Shown here: one piece after another, positions 19,325 through 29,588 of the stretch
How the letters are laid out: every line of letters starts with the position of its first letter
Position numbering within the stretch: position 1 is the first letter of the stretch
Origin: G963665545 sp963665545
GTDB lineage: Bacteria; Pseudomonadota; Gammaproteobacteria; Xanthomonadales; SZUA-36
Direction of reading: 5' to 3'
DNA length: 64,000 nt
Assembly (NCBI GenBank): GCA_963665545.2
Contig: CAXXKZ010000004.1
Location: 868,001-932,000 of the forward strand
Made by a program: the position numbers and the translations under genes
Notes under the pieces: generated by a model
The model's input: only the letters and a program-made list of their open reading frames with translations
Database searches by the model: none
What the model was told of the DNA's origin: nothing

Positions 19325-20435
19325 ATGACCGCTTTTAATCCCCCGTTTCGCGCCGAACATGTCGGAAGCCTGCTACGGCCCCGGACCCTCAAAGCCGCCG
19401 CCAAGGCGCGCCGCGCCGGGAGCATTTCCGAGGAAGCCTACCTGGAAACACTGGAGCAGGAAATCGCCCGGGTGGTTCACCTGCAGGAGTCGGTGGGATT
19501 ACGGTCTATCACCGATGGCGAATTTGGCCGTACCTCCTGGTTTGGCTTTTTTTTCGACCGTCTGAAGGGCCTGGCACTCAAGCCCTCGTTGTTCCGTTTT
19601 CATGATGAGCATGGTCACAATTACGAGTGGCAGACCTGCTATGCCAGTGAGCGAATGCGCCGCGTGAAGCCTATTTGCACGGACGAATTTGAACGTCTCG
19701 CTCGACTCGCAAGCCAAACGCCCAAGGCCAATATGCCCAGCCCCAGCGCTTTTCACTTTTTTCGTGGTGACCGCTGCCGCGACGAGCAGGCCTATCCTGA
19801 CATCGAGGAGTGGTGGTCCGACCTGGTGAGCATTTACCAGGCGGAAATCCGAGATCTCTACAATAGCGGTTGCCGCTACCTGCAGCTCGACGAAGTACCG
19901 CTGGCCATACTGTGCGACAGCAGCGTGCGTCAGCAAGTCGCCGAACAGGGGCATGACCCCGACCAACTTACCCGACGCTATATCTCGACCATCAACACGG
20001 TACTCCAGGCGAGCCCAACTGACATGACCGTGGGCCTTCACCTGTGCCGGGGCAATTTCCGTTCGCGCTGGATGGCGCAGGGGGGTTATGAGCCGGTTGC
20101 AGAGCAGCTCTTCCATGGACTGGATGTAGATGCCTTTTTTCTCGAATACGATTCAACACGGGCCGGAGACTTCTCACCACTGCGCCTGATGGCCCCGGAC
20201 AAACGGGTTGTGCTGGGAATCATGACCAGCAAATCGGCGGAACTGGAAGACAAAGCCACCCTGATAGGACGCATCGAAGAGGCCAGCAAAACATGTCCCA
20301 CTCGATTCCCTGGCCGTCAGCCCTCAATGTGGATTCGCCAGTGTGGCCGGTGGCAACGAGCTCACCGAAGAGGAACAGATGCGCAAACTGGCCTTGGTTG
20401 TCGAGATAGCCGAGGAAGTCTGGGGCCAGGCCTGA
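19325..20435 (+). CDS. MetE-like cobalamin-independent methionine synthase C-terminal-domain protein (one frameshift)
   Basis: About 369 residues after correction. RAEHVGSLLRP near the N-terminus, SITDGEFGRTSWF, and YLQLDEVPLAIL are hallmarks of the stand-alone MetE C-terminal barrel family. The zinc-site residues H and C are visible in VGLHLCRGN and SPQCGFAS. The frame breaks at 20289-20292: removing one A from AAAA gives ASKHVPLDSLAVSPQCGFAS and a stop at 20433-20435. These proteins lack the N-terminal half of MetE and probably transfer methyl groups to or from small thiols; the exact reaction is unknown. An AAGG ribosome site precedes the ATG. Confidence 0.82.
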
Positions 20436-20450
20436 ATCAAGGTCAATATT

Positions 20451-21772
20451 ATGTCAGCCAAACGTCCAACCGCCAGCCCAACCTCAGTTCCGACTTCATT
20501 TCCCACACAGGGCAGAAGCTGGGAAGCAGTTGAGGCCGATATTGAGCACTTCAAGACCCTGGATAACTTTGAGCGGCCCCAGAACCGCCTGACCATTAGC
20601 ATCCACAAAGGCAACGCGGAGGTACAACGGATTGCGCAACAGGCGTTCAATCACTACTTCCATGCCAACGCGCTATTGGCCGATGCCGAGGCCGGCCTGG
20701 GACAGATGCAAAACGATGTCCTGGGCTGGACAGTGGATCTGCTCAATGGCGGGCCCGACGGCACGGCAGGCATGATGGTCGGTGGCAGCGAGAGCATATT
20801 TTGTGCGGTACACGCGGCCCGTGAATGGGCGCGCGCGACAAAACCGGAGATCAGCGAGCCCTATGAGATCGTCATGCCACGTACAGCTCATGCAGCCTTT
20901 GACAAGGCAGCACATTATCAGGGCCTCAAGGTCAAAAGAATCCCGGCAGGCGCCGATTTCCGCGCCGATGTGGTGGCCATGGATGCGGCCGTGACCCCCA
21001 ATACGATCATGATCCTGGGCTCCGCACCGTGCTGGGGCTTCGGCCTGGTCGACGACATCCCGGCCATTGGAGAAGTGGCCGAGCGGCACGGCCTGTGGAT
21101 GCACGTCGACTGCTGCGTGGGTGGATTTCTGCTGCCGTTTCTCGAAGAACTCGGCGTCGACATGCCGGCCTTTGATTTCCGCGTGCCCGCGGTCTGTTCA
21201 ATTTCTGCCGGATTTGCACAAACACGGCTACACCGCTAAACCGGCCTCAACGGTCTCCTTTCGCTCGCAATGGCACAAGGACTTCAACCACGTCGGCGTG
21301 GCCATCGATAATTGGCAGAGCGGCATGTACAAAAGCCACGGCGTCATCGGCAGCCGCCCCGCCGGCGGGGTCTCTTCGGCCTGGGCTGTGATCAGCACAT
21401 TGGGCCGGTCCGGCTACCTCGACCTTGCACGCCGATCACTGGCCGTCAAGGACCGATTGATTTCAGGTATCGAGGCAATTGAGGACTTCAAGGTGCTCAG
21501 AAATCAATCACTGCTGATTCCATTTCCGCTCAGAGACGCTGGAGATGAGCCGCGTGCTGGGCGGTTTTGTAGAACGCGGATACTTTCCCTGGGGCACGGT
21601 CGATCCCATCTTCATGCATCCCTCGGCGGAGGACTTGCCCGATTCCATGGTCGAGGAGTTTCTGACTGACCTCAAGGAGGTCACCCGGGGTGTGATCGAC
21701 GGGTCCATCACCGCAGAGGCGCTGGCCGCCTACATTGCCAGAAAAGGCAAGCTGCCCGAGGCGAGTGCCTGA
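20451..21772 (+). CDS. PLP-dependent group II decarboxylase/sphingosine-phosphate lyase-like protein (two frameshifts)
   Basis: Corrected length about 439 residues. LTISIHKGN at the start, MMVGGSESIF, and HVDCCVGGFLLPF are typical, as is the PLP-binding lysine in SADLHKHGYTAK. Two single-base insertions break it: one G at 21210-21211 and one C near 21525-21531; deleting both yields a continuous frame ending at 21772. This subgroup resembles sphingosine-1-phosphate lyase and glutamate decarboxylase; in bacteria the substrate could be an amino acid or a sphingoid phosphate. It starts 15 bases after the MetE-like gene, suggesting an operon. Confidence 0.82.
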
Positions 21773-21775
21773 CCC

Positions 21776-22486
21776 ATGGTCACAGCCCAGGATGTAAGCG
21801 GAGCGTTGCGTCCTCTGGGCGATAGCGCCATAGCCCGGCATTCTCAGGGCTTCTTCAAAACCGCACCGGGCGAATACGCCCACGGCGATCTTTTTCTGGG
21901 AATCAGGGTGCCGGTGGTCAGGGCACAGGCCCACAGGTTTCGGCGCCTGCCCCGCCTTGAGGCCATACGACTACTGGCTTCGAAATACCATGAAGAACGG
22001 TTCTGCGCACTGGCAATCCTGGTGGATCAGTTCAAACGGGGAGATGAAGATGACCGGGGGTGGATTTATGAGCGTTACCTTGCCAACACGAACCACATTA
22101 ATAACTGGGACCTGGTGGATGCCTCCGCCCACAAAATTGTTGGCCCCTGGCTGGCGGACCGTGACCGCCAGATTCTCTATACCCTGGCAGCATCACCAAG
22201 CCTGTGGGAGCGACGAATTGCCATCATTGCGACGCACCATTTCATCAGCAATGGCGAATTCGACGACACCCTGGACTTATCCGAGCAACTGCTGAACGAC
22301 CCCCACGACCTGATCCATAAGGCGGTGGGCTGGATGTTGCGCGAAGTTGGCAAACGCGACCAGACCATCGAGGAGGTGTTTCTACTCAAACACCAACTTG
22401 CGATGCCGCGCACTATGCTGCGTTATGCCATTGAAAAATTTTCCAAATCCCGTCGTAAGCAATATCTGGGAGGGTACGCATGTTAA
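21776..22486 (+). CDS. AlkD-like DNA alkylation repair protein
   Basis: 236 residues of helical HEAT-like repeats. VPVVRAQAHRFRR, NNWDLVDASAHKIVGPWL and HKAVGWMLREVGKRD are conserved in the AlkD/DNA alkylation repair family. The family excises alkylated bases such as 7-methylguanine without flipping them. It begins 4 bases after the preceding stop and ends inside the start region of a serine hydrolase gene. Confidence 0.9.
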   Translation: MVTAQDVSGALRPLGDSAIARHSQGFFKTAPGEYAHGDLFLGIRVPVVRAQAHRFRRLPRLEAIRLLASKYHEERFCALAILVDQFKRGDEDDRGWIYERYLANTNHINNWDLVDASAHKIVGPWLADRDRQILYTLAASPSLWERRIAIIATHHFISNGEFDDTLDLSEQLLNDPHDLIHKAVGWMLREVGKRDQTIEEVFLLKHQLAMPRTMLRYAIEKFSKSRRKQYLGGYAC

Positions 22487-23775
22487 TGATCTCCATTTTT
22501 TCAATGAAGCAACCACGTGGAGCGGAGCAACGCTCCACAACCAGGCACGCCCAAAGTAGTTGGCCAGTTCGTTACCGCATGCTACTCGTGCTTGTCTGCA
22601 TTCTGTGCTCGGCAGCCTGCGTGGGCGACACAGATCCACGTGTAAGCGCTTTGCAGGGCCATCTGCAATCGCAGCTGCAAACCAAGCTACAAGCCCTGCA
22701 GCTTGAACACAGCTTCCCGGGCGCTACATTGGGCGTCGCCATGCCCGATGGTTCTTCATTTGGGCTGGCTGTTGGTCTGGCAGATAAGTCAGGCGTCGTG
22801 ATGCGTACCGATCACTTATTGCTGGCCGGTAGTGTCGGAAAAACATTTGCCGCCGCCGTGGCACTCGACCTCGTCTCCGAAGGCCGTCTCGGCCTGGACC
22901 AACCCGTCTCGAATTGGCTGGATTCAAACGAGGGTTATTCAAGGTTGCCAAACGCGGCCGATATCACCGTACGCATGTTGATGAACCACACCGCCGGAAT
23001 TCCTGACAACGTCGCGGACCTCGAGTTTCTCGACGCCATCTTCAGTGCGCCCGACCGCGTATGGAAGCCTTGGGAGATGGTGAGCTATGTCCTCGATGAA
23101 AAGCCGAACTTTCCCGCCGGTAACGACTTTCACTACACCGACACGCACTTCATCCTGCTCGGCATGATCATAGAAGCCGTCACCGGCGCCCTTTATTATG
23201 ACGAACTGCAAAAGCGGGTGCTGGAGCCGTTCTCACTCGACGTGGTGCCCGCTGACAGGCGCCGCATCAAGCGCTTGGCCAACGGTTACCCGGGCACCTC
23301 TGTGGAAGCTGTACTCAAAGGCTACGGCACCGACTGGGATGGAACCCCCTCGCCCGCCGGCGCCTCAACACAAGTCCTAGTCGATGGTGAATTCGTCATC
23401 AACCCTCAGTTCGAATTCACCGGCGGCGGGCTGGCTTCCACAGCCGAGGCTCTTGCACGCTGGGCCAGGCTACTTTATGAGGGAAAGTACCTGTCGTCAT
23501 CCATGATCGCAACAATGGTTGGCGGCACCTCAGAGAAGGGGCAGAACTATGGTCTTGGCGTTTACACGGCATACGACCCTGAACTGGGTCAACTATACGG
23601 CCACAGCGGATTCATGCCGGGTTTTCGCACGCAAATGACATACTTCGCCGATCACGGCTTCGCGGTTGCATTCCAAACCAATACCAATGAGGGCACCGGG
23701 CTGCTGGGACCGCCTGTCGCAGAAATTGTTGCAACACTTGCCAACGTGATCCTGGACGGGTTCCTGACCAATTAG
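22480..23775 (+). CDS. Beta-lactamase-family serine hydrolase, probable lipoprotein
   Basis: The upstream ATG at 22480 overlaps the alkD stop; an internal Met at 22579 stands right before the hydrophobic segment LLVLVCILCSAAC, which looks like a lipobox (S-A-A-C), so the true start is uncertain. SxxK is SVGK, the YxN-like triad is YTD, and GHSGFMPG is the HxG motif. No frameshift. It is the fourth serine hydrolase of this fold in the window, without membrane helices at the C-terminus. The gene ends three bases before a convergent glycosyltransferase gene. Confidence 0.83.
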   Translation: MLMISIFSMKQPRGAEQRSTTRHAQSSWPVRYRMLLVLVCILCSAACVGDTDPRVSALQGHLQSQLQTKLQALQLEHSFPGATLGVAMPDGSSFGLAVGLADKSGVVMRTDHLLLAGSVGKTFAAAVALDLVSEGRLGLDQPVSNWLDSNEGYSRLPNAADITVRMLMNHTAGIPDNVADLEFLDAIFSAPDRVWKPWEMVSYVLDEKPNFPAGNDFHYTDTHFILLGMIIEAVTGALYYDELQKRVLEPFSLDVVPADRRRIKRLANGYPGTSVEAVLKGYGTDWDGTPSPAGASTQVLVDGEFVINPQFEFTGGGLASTAEALARWARLLYEGKYLSSSMIATMVGGTSEKGQNYGLGVYTAYDPELGQLYGHSGFMPGFRTQMTYFADHGFAVAFQTNTNEGTGLLGPPVAEIVATLANVILDGFLTN

Positions 23776-23778
23776 TCG

Positions 23779-24657
23779 TCAAGCCTGGGTGGATTTTGTT
23801 GCTGACCTGAAGAAATCGACCGCATTGGCGATTTGCGTGACAAAAATCAGTATCGAAACTGACCATGCCCGTGGGACATCGTTGCGGAGCGCATAGGTGA
23901 GCATCTCGGTGTAGAATCCGATCGACTCCGTGGCAAATCCCGGCTGCCCCCGCTGACTCCGGCATTGCCAATAATGCCAGGCTCCTGTGCCGTACTGGAA
24001 ATGCTGGTTGAGGAAGGATGTCAGGGTAAGTTCATGTGTGTGATCGACTACGGCTTCAGGAACATACAGCATTTCCCGCCCTGCGTGTTGCCAACGATCG
24101 CACAGGTCCCGATCTTTACCTCCGGCCCGCTGAAATGTCTCGTCAAAGCCACCCATCGAATCAAGACACTTGCGGTTAATAGCCATGTTACCCGTTGAAA
24201 AGAACCGGGTTTTGGCCGGGTGGGATTCATAGTGCTCGTATAGAAAGTCAACCAAAGTCTGACTGGCGGATGAGTACAGATTACTCTCCAGGGCGTTAAT
24301 TGTTCGGCCACCGTACATTCGCAGCGGATTTTCATCCAGGTGAGACACAAGGCACGCCAGCCAATCCAGGGCTGGCTGGCAATCATCATCAGTAAAAGCG
24401 ATATGGTCGCCGGTGCACTGTCCAACGCCAAAGTTGCGCGCACCAGCGGGACCGGTGTTGTTTTGAGCCAGCACGCGAAGCCGGAGCCGGCTGTCGAATT
24501 GAACAAAAATCGGTTGCAGATCAACGTCGCCACCATCATCAACAACCACGACTTCAAAGTCGCCGTGCGGCAGAGTTTGCCGTGCCAAGGATGCGAGGCA
24601 GACCGCGAGGTTTTGTGGCCTGTTGTAGGTGGGAACAATGACAGAGATGCGCGTCAC
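23779..24657 (-). CDS. Family 2 glycosyltransferase
   Basis: 292 residues. ISVIVPTYNRPQNLAVCL opens the GT-A fold, VVVDDGG is the first nucleotide-binding strand, and AFTDDDCQPA carries the DxD-type metal site. GGFDETFQRAGGKDRDLCDRW is the acceptor-side motif with the probable catalytic acid. It transfers a sugar from a nucleotide-sugar, probably to a surface glycan. It lies at the edge of the glycan locus, transcribed away from it. Bases 24658-24925 have no clear gene. Confidence 0.88.
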   Translation of the reverse strand: MTRISVIVPTYNRPQNLAVCLASLARQTLPHGDFEVVVVDDGGDVDLQPIFVQFDSRLRLRVLAQNNTGPAGARNFGVGQCTGDHIAFTDDDCQPALDWLACLVSHLDENPLRMYGGRTINALESNLYSSASQTLVDFLYEHYESHPAKTRFFSTGNMAINRKCLDSMGGFDETFQRAGGKDRDLCDRWQHAGREMLYVPEAVVDHTHELTLTSFLNQHFQYGTGAWHYWQCRSQRGQPGFATESIGFYTEMLTYALRNDVPRAWSVSILIFVTQIANAVDFFRSATKSTQA

Positions 24658-24925
24658 GCCGTAGCCTCAGTTTTCTTGAATATCGCCAGGTCCGGTTGGG
24701 GCAACTTGTGCCCGCCATCGAAGATGATTGATTGTTCTTTATATTAGAACACGGCGTCAGTATGTATTGTCACCAGGATGTCATCGCGCCAACTCATGAT
24801 TGCAATGACGCACGGGCATTCGAACACGGACGCACAGGTCGGGCCAACTTTCCAGGCAGTTGGATTAGCTGGACATTTGGTGAATAAGCACTATTCTTCC
24901 CATATTGTTGGAGTTACCGAGCCTC

Positions 24926-27639
24926 ATGAAGACTTTGCGAAGCGTCCCTGCCATGAAGCGCAAAAATTGGGTTTTAGCGCGTCGAAGACTATTCACGATG
25001 TGGGTCGCCGGCACACTGATCGTCGTGGGATTGATTGCAGGTGGCTTCATTGTCGGACTAACCCAGAAGTCCAGGCTAGTTGGCACCTTGAAATCACTCG
25101 GCGCTCCGGTGTTCGACAAGACGGGGGCTGTGTTGGATGGCCCTGGCAATTATCTGCGGTCGGCTCTCAGTGCGGAAAGTCTGGACACTCTGTTGATCGA
25201 CATCAAGTTCAAGCACATAGAAAAGATCAGAACGACCCGCAAAGAGGTTCTGAAACTCGGTGTGTTGAACACGACCGCCGAGGACTTCGTCCCGGCCACG
25301 ATCCGATATCGCGATCGGAGCATTGATGTCAAACTGCGCTTAAAGGGTGATACGATTCGTCACCTGCGGGGCGGAAAGTGGTCGTTCATGGTGAAGTTCA
25401 AGGGCAGTGACCAACTCTTCGGCATGCGCCGATTTTCGCTGATGAGCCCCACGGTGCGTGGTAACCAGCTTGAGCCCCTGGCATTTGCATTGTTACGTAA
25501 GTTGGGCCTCCTCGCCCCGAATTTCTGTTCGTAGATGTAACAGTAAACGGGACTCGAATGGGTATCATGTCGTTGGAAGAGTATCCCACCAAAGAGTTGC
25601 TGGAATCCCAAGGAAGGCGCGCAAGTGTCTTCGTTCGATTCGATGAATCCCAATACTGGGACGACTATGCCCACAGAGGCTTCTATAACGAAGACTATGA
25701 CAACTACTTGACAGCACCTGTCAGAACATCGCAGGAAGGGGCAATCCGCGATTCTGCAACTCTGTTAAATGACCTGGAAATCGCGACTGGATTGCTGAAA
25801 GGCTTTGTCAGCAAATCGCTGCCGGCCTCAAAGGTATTTGATCCCGAAAAAGTCGGCCGTTTCCTGGCAGCTCTGGAAATTCTGGATGCAAAGGACGGGT
25901 TTTGGTGGGGCAACCAGCGTTTTTACTACAACCCGATTTCCGCGACCCTGGAGCCGATGGGTTCCGATCTGATGTCTGAGTTTCTGGCTTGGCCTTGGCC
26001 CGACCGCAACCCCGGATACTTCCTGTATTCAATGCGGAATGAGCAGGTTCGCAGAATTCTTGAAGACCCACTTGTCAGAGCGTTTTTTATCAAGGAACTG
26101 CACTTGTTGGCCCAGCAGGTGGCAGACGGTTCGTTAGAATCTTTTTTGAAACCGCTGGACGAGAAATATCTTGCAGTGCTGCATCGCGATATTCCATTGC
26201 TCAGGCCTTTTGATTTCGGGAACATGAAACGGCGTGCGGCGCACCTGTCGACTGCGACAGTCGAAAATCTGGACTACTTCAACTCTCTGGACGAAAGGGG
26301 ACACGCCCTAATATTGCACGCGCAGGTGATCAAGAGAGCAGAAAGCGCCCGACTCGATCTCACCAACGTAATCCCGGCCCCTCTGGAAGTGCTCAACATC
26401 AGTTGGCGCATGGAACCCGGCAGCCCCTCCATGCCGCTGCAGTCCTTAACGCCCATTCGTTACCCTCTTGCCCTCAGTCCCAACGGTCCCAAGGGCCTGG
26501 CGAGACCAGTTAGCACTTCCATTGCGTTTGTCTATCCGCAGGAAATGACGGATGAATCTGTGGTCGAAGTCGTTGCGAGAATTAAGGGCACGGGCCTGAC
26601 CTACGTTTCTCGGAGCACAAATAGTTTCGACTCGTTGAAACAAGTGCCTATCCCAAGCAATGCGCTGCAGGAGTTGCTCGATGATCGTGTCTATATGTCG
26701 CGCCTGGATGAGTCGACACTTCTCATCGCCGCGGGACGGCACGTCGTCTCGGAAACGATAAGCACCCCGCCAGGTTATGAACTTCGCATTGCTGCCGGCA
26801 CAACGCTATTGTTCGGGCCTGAGGCAAGCTTGATCGTCAGGGGTGCATTGACGCTGTTGGGTACCGCCAGCGAAGCCATCGTGCTCGAAGGACAACCGAC
26901 TACTGAGGGAGAGTTTGGCAGATGGCCGGGGATTGTAGTTTTGAAGGCGCGACAGCCGTCGCTATGGCGGAATGTCCATATTCGCAATACCACCGGCATC
27001 GCCCACGGTGGCTGGAAACTCACCGGCGGCGTCACACTTTATGAGAGTCCGGTGCGTCTGGAAAATGTATCATTCGATGGTAGTCAGGCTGAGGATGCTA
27101 TCAATATCATTCATTCCGAATTCGAGTTCGAAGAAGTCGCAATCGCAGACACTGTGTCAGACGGTTTCGATGCCGATTTTTCCAATGGCAGCATCATCCG
27201 AGGCATATTCCAGAACATCGGATCCGCTGGGGGTGGTGACGCCATTGATATCAGTGGAAGCGTCGTTTCGGTCTTTGGCACCCGGTTTCTGAGCATCAGC
27301 GACAAAGCGCTGTCAGTCGGAGAGGGGAGTCGGATGACCGTCACCGATATGCGAATTGACGAAGCCCTGACCGGAGCAGCAAGCAAGGACGCGTCACACC
27401 TCGAGATTTCCTCCTCGAAGATCAGCAATACACGAATCGCAGGCATGATGGCGTACATCAAAAAACCCGAATACGGACCGGCGACCATCAATGCAGTAGA
27501 CGTACAGTTTTCAGGTCTCGCCACAGATCACTTGGTTCAGACCGGGAGTGAAATCCGAATCGATGGAATGGTCCTGCCTTCGGCACCGCTGGACGTCGAT
27601 GGGCTCTATGATTCCTATATGAGCAGAACGCCACGGTAA
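24926..27639 (+). CDS. CotH-like protein with C-terminal parallel beta-helix (one frameshift)
   Basis: Corrected length about 904 residues. An N-terminal membrane anchor (TMWVAGTLIVVGLIAGGFIV) is followed by a region resembling CotH kinases: LRLKGDTIRHL..KWSFMVKF, FGMRRFSLM, R-G-N-Q-L-E-P-L-A and TVNGTRMGIMSLEEY. From about residue 590 the protein turns to short repeated strands (GALTLLGTASEAIVLEG..., NVHIRNTTGIAHGG) typical of right-handed beta-helices. The frame breaks at about 25517 in CCCC; one added C restores LLAPEFLFVDVTVNG. Likely envelope-facing; activity unproven. It lies just upstream of the pseudaminic-acid genes, same strand. Confidence 0.62.
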
Positions 27640-27676
27640 TCCCGTATAGTGGAGACTAGAGCTGTGATTCGGAGGT

Positions 27677-28405
27677 GTGAAATTCCAGTCCCGGTGGCGA
27701 GAGGGGTCCCGATCTGTTGTCATTTATTGGTGGTCACCAAATATAAACATGCAGGGCGATAAAAACACAGATGTGAGTGTGCTGCATGAGCAGCCATCGC
27801 CGCGCCGCATGTTCAGCAACCGGCGACGTGGAATAAGAGGCCTGTCTGGGTATCTCGTTAAAGTCTTGCGAGCCAGCATTGGTCGTCGGTTTGATCGTCG
27901 ACATGGTGTCGACACCTCCGGGCTGATTGCCCCAAAAAACGTGCTCACCGACAGTGCCAACAAGGGGCACGGCCACGAGTACGCGCCCGTGCCTGCAAAA
28001 TCCCTTCGATTCATGCTCGACACCATACCCGGTGATCTTCAGCATTACACATTTGTGAACTATGGCTGTGGCAAGGGACGGTCGCTGCTCATTGCGGGGC
28101 CTTTTTTCTACTCCCCGTTTCAGACCGCAGTATTGCAGCCCGTGCTGGATCGAATTGCAGACTCATATTTCCCACGACCGCGCGCCATCGTCATCCTTTT
28201 CCTCGAAGACAAGGGTACCTTGCCGATTCCGACCCACCTGTTCGAAAATCTTGGCTTTTTGAAGGTGCTGCAAACACCCCCTCTTCCGATCGACCTGGGT
28301 TCTCCCTATCCGTTGGAATATGTATTGTGGTCGAGCCCGGAAGCACTACGGGACAACGATCCTGATGCAGAGGGCAAGTATAAAGTGGGAAAGCATGAAT
28401 CGTAA
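27677..28405 (+). CDS. SAM methyltransferase paralogue lacking about 56 core residues
   Basis: Aligns end to end with the methyltransferase at 5757-6605: same RRHGVDT signature, GDLQ-YTF, motif I NYGCGKGRSLLIAG, and VLQPVLDRI, PFQ and LWSSPEAL later. Directly after motif I about 56 residues are missing, including strand 2 with the ribose-binding acid and strand 3, so SAM binding is doubtful. The deletion is in frame. The start is uncertain: GTG at 27677 or ATG at 27749. The 3' end overlaps pseC by 11 bases. Possibly a decaying duplicate; its place in the operon may keep it transcribed. Confidence 0.7.
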   Translation: MKFQSRWREGSRSVVIYWWSPNINMQGDKNTDVSVLHEQPSPRRMFSNRRRGIRGLSGYLVKVLRASIGRRFDRRHGVDTSGLIAPKNVLTDSANKGHGHEYAPVPAKSLRFMLDTIPGDLQHYTFVNYGCGKGRSLLIAGPFFYSPFQTAVLQPVLDRIADSYFPRPRAIVILFLEDKGTLPIPTHLFENLGFLKVLQTPPLPIDLGSPYPLEYVLWSSPEALRDNDPDAEGKYKVGKHES

Positions 28406-29588
28406 GCTGGCAGTGCACGGTGGAGAGCCAGTCCGTGAAGAGATGCTTCCCTATGCGCGGCAGTGGATTGATGAGGGCGATACTCAGGCCTTGATCGAGG
28501 TGCTGAGCTCAGATTGGTTAACCACCGGGCCGAAGGTGGCGGAGTTTGAAGAGGCCTTCACCGGGATGGTCGGCGCCCGTCATGCGGTGGCGGTGAGCAA
28601 CGGTACCGCTGCGGTACACGCAGCCATGTATGCCATTGACATTCGACCCGGGGATGAAGTGATTGTGCCGTCAATGACTTTTGCGGCCAGCGCCAACTGT
28701 GTGGTATTTCAGGGCGGCAGGCCGGTTTTTGCCGATGTCGACCCTGGCACACTGTTGCTCGATCCGTCGGCAATCGAAGCCAAAGTCACCGAACGCACCC
28801 AAGCGATTATTGCGGTCGACTACGCCGGGCAGCCGTGTGCCTATGATGAACTTCGGGCCATTTCAGATCGGCATGGGCTCATTCTTGTGGACGATGCCTG
28901 TCACGCCCTGGGCGGCAGCTACCGTGGCAGAATGGTGGGCACGCTCGCTGATCTGAATACATTCAGCTTCCATCCGGCGAAACACATCACCACCGGTGAA
29001 GGCGGCATGATCACCACCGCTGATGCAGATTATGCTCAGCGTATGCGCGATTTCCGCAATCATGGGATCACTTCCACGTCTCAACAACGGGAACTGCAGG
29101 GCTCGTGGTTCCATGAGATAGAAAATCTGGGTTACAACTACCGACTGACAGATTTGCAGTGCGCTCTGGGCACAAGCCAATTGAGAAAGCTCAGAGACTG
29201 GGTTTCTCGCCGCCAGGAAATTGCTCGACGCTATGACGCCGCACTGGCGGAGATTGCATCAATTGAACCATTGAGCGTACAAGACGACGTTCAGCACGCC
29301 TATCACCTGTACATGGTTCAACTCGATCTGTCGGAACTGAACGCCAGCCGGGCACAGGTTTTTGATGCACTGCGCGCTGAGGGCATAGGCGTTAATGTTC
29401 ACTACATCCCGGTACATCTGCACCCCTACTATCGTAAGCAATTCGGCACGCAACCAGGCTTGTGCCCGGTGGCTGAAGCCGCATACCAGCGCCTGGTGAC
29501 TTTGCCGATTTTCCCGCGCATGAGCAATCGCGACGTCGGTGATGTCATCACCGCCGTTGCAAAAGTCATCGAGGCCTACGGAAGTTGA
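28395..29588 (+). CDS. pseC: PseC: UDP-4-amino-4,6-dideoxy-L-altrosamine transaminase (DegT/DnrJ/EryC1/StrS family)
   Basis: 397 residues from ATG 28395. Fold-type I PLP aminotransferase: SNGTAAVHAAMYA, VDDACHALGGSYRG, and the PLP lysine at K196 in FSFHPAKHITTGEGG. It performs the second step of CMP-pseudaminic acid synthesis, aminating the 4-keto sugar made by PseB. The assignment rests on family likeness plus its neighbours PseF, PseG and PseI. The stop overlaps the next start (TTGA). Confidence 0.9.
   Translation: MNRKLAVHGGEPVREEMLPYARQWIDEGDTQALIEVLSSDWLTTGPKVAEFEEAFTGMVGARHAVAVSNGTAAVHAAMYAIDIRPGDEVIVPSMTFAASANCVVFQGGRPVFADVDPGTLLLDPSAIEAKVTERTQAIIAVDYAGQPCAYDELRAISDRHGLILVDDACHALGGSYRGRMVGTLADLNTFSFHPAKHITTGEGGMITTADADYAQRMRDFRNHGITSTSQQRELQGSWFHEIENLGYNYRLTDLQCALGTSQLRKLRDWVSRRQEIARRYDAALAEIASIEPLSVQDDVQHAYHLYMVQLDLSELNASRAQVFDALRAEGIGVNVHYIPVHLHPYYRKQFGTQPGLCPVAEAAYQRLVTLPIFPRMSNRDVGDVITAVAKVIEAYGS

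Noticed and set aside
24778..25326. 182-codon frame at the start of the CotH-like gene
   Set aside because: It overlaps the conserved CotH-like frame and has no recognisable domain.
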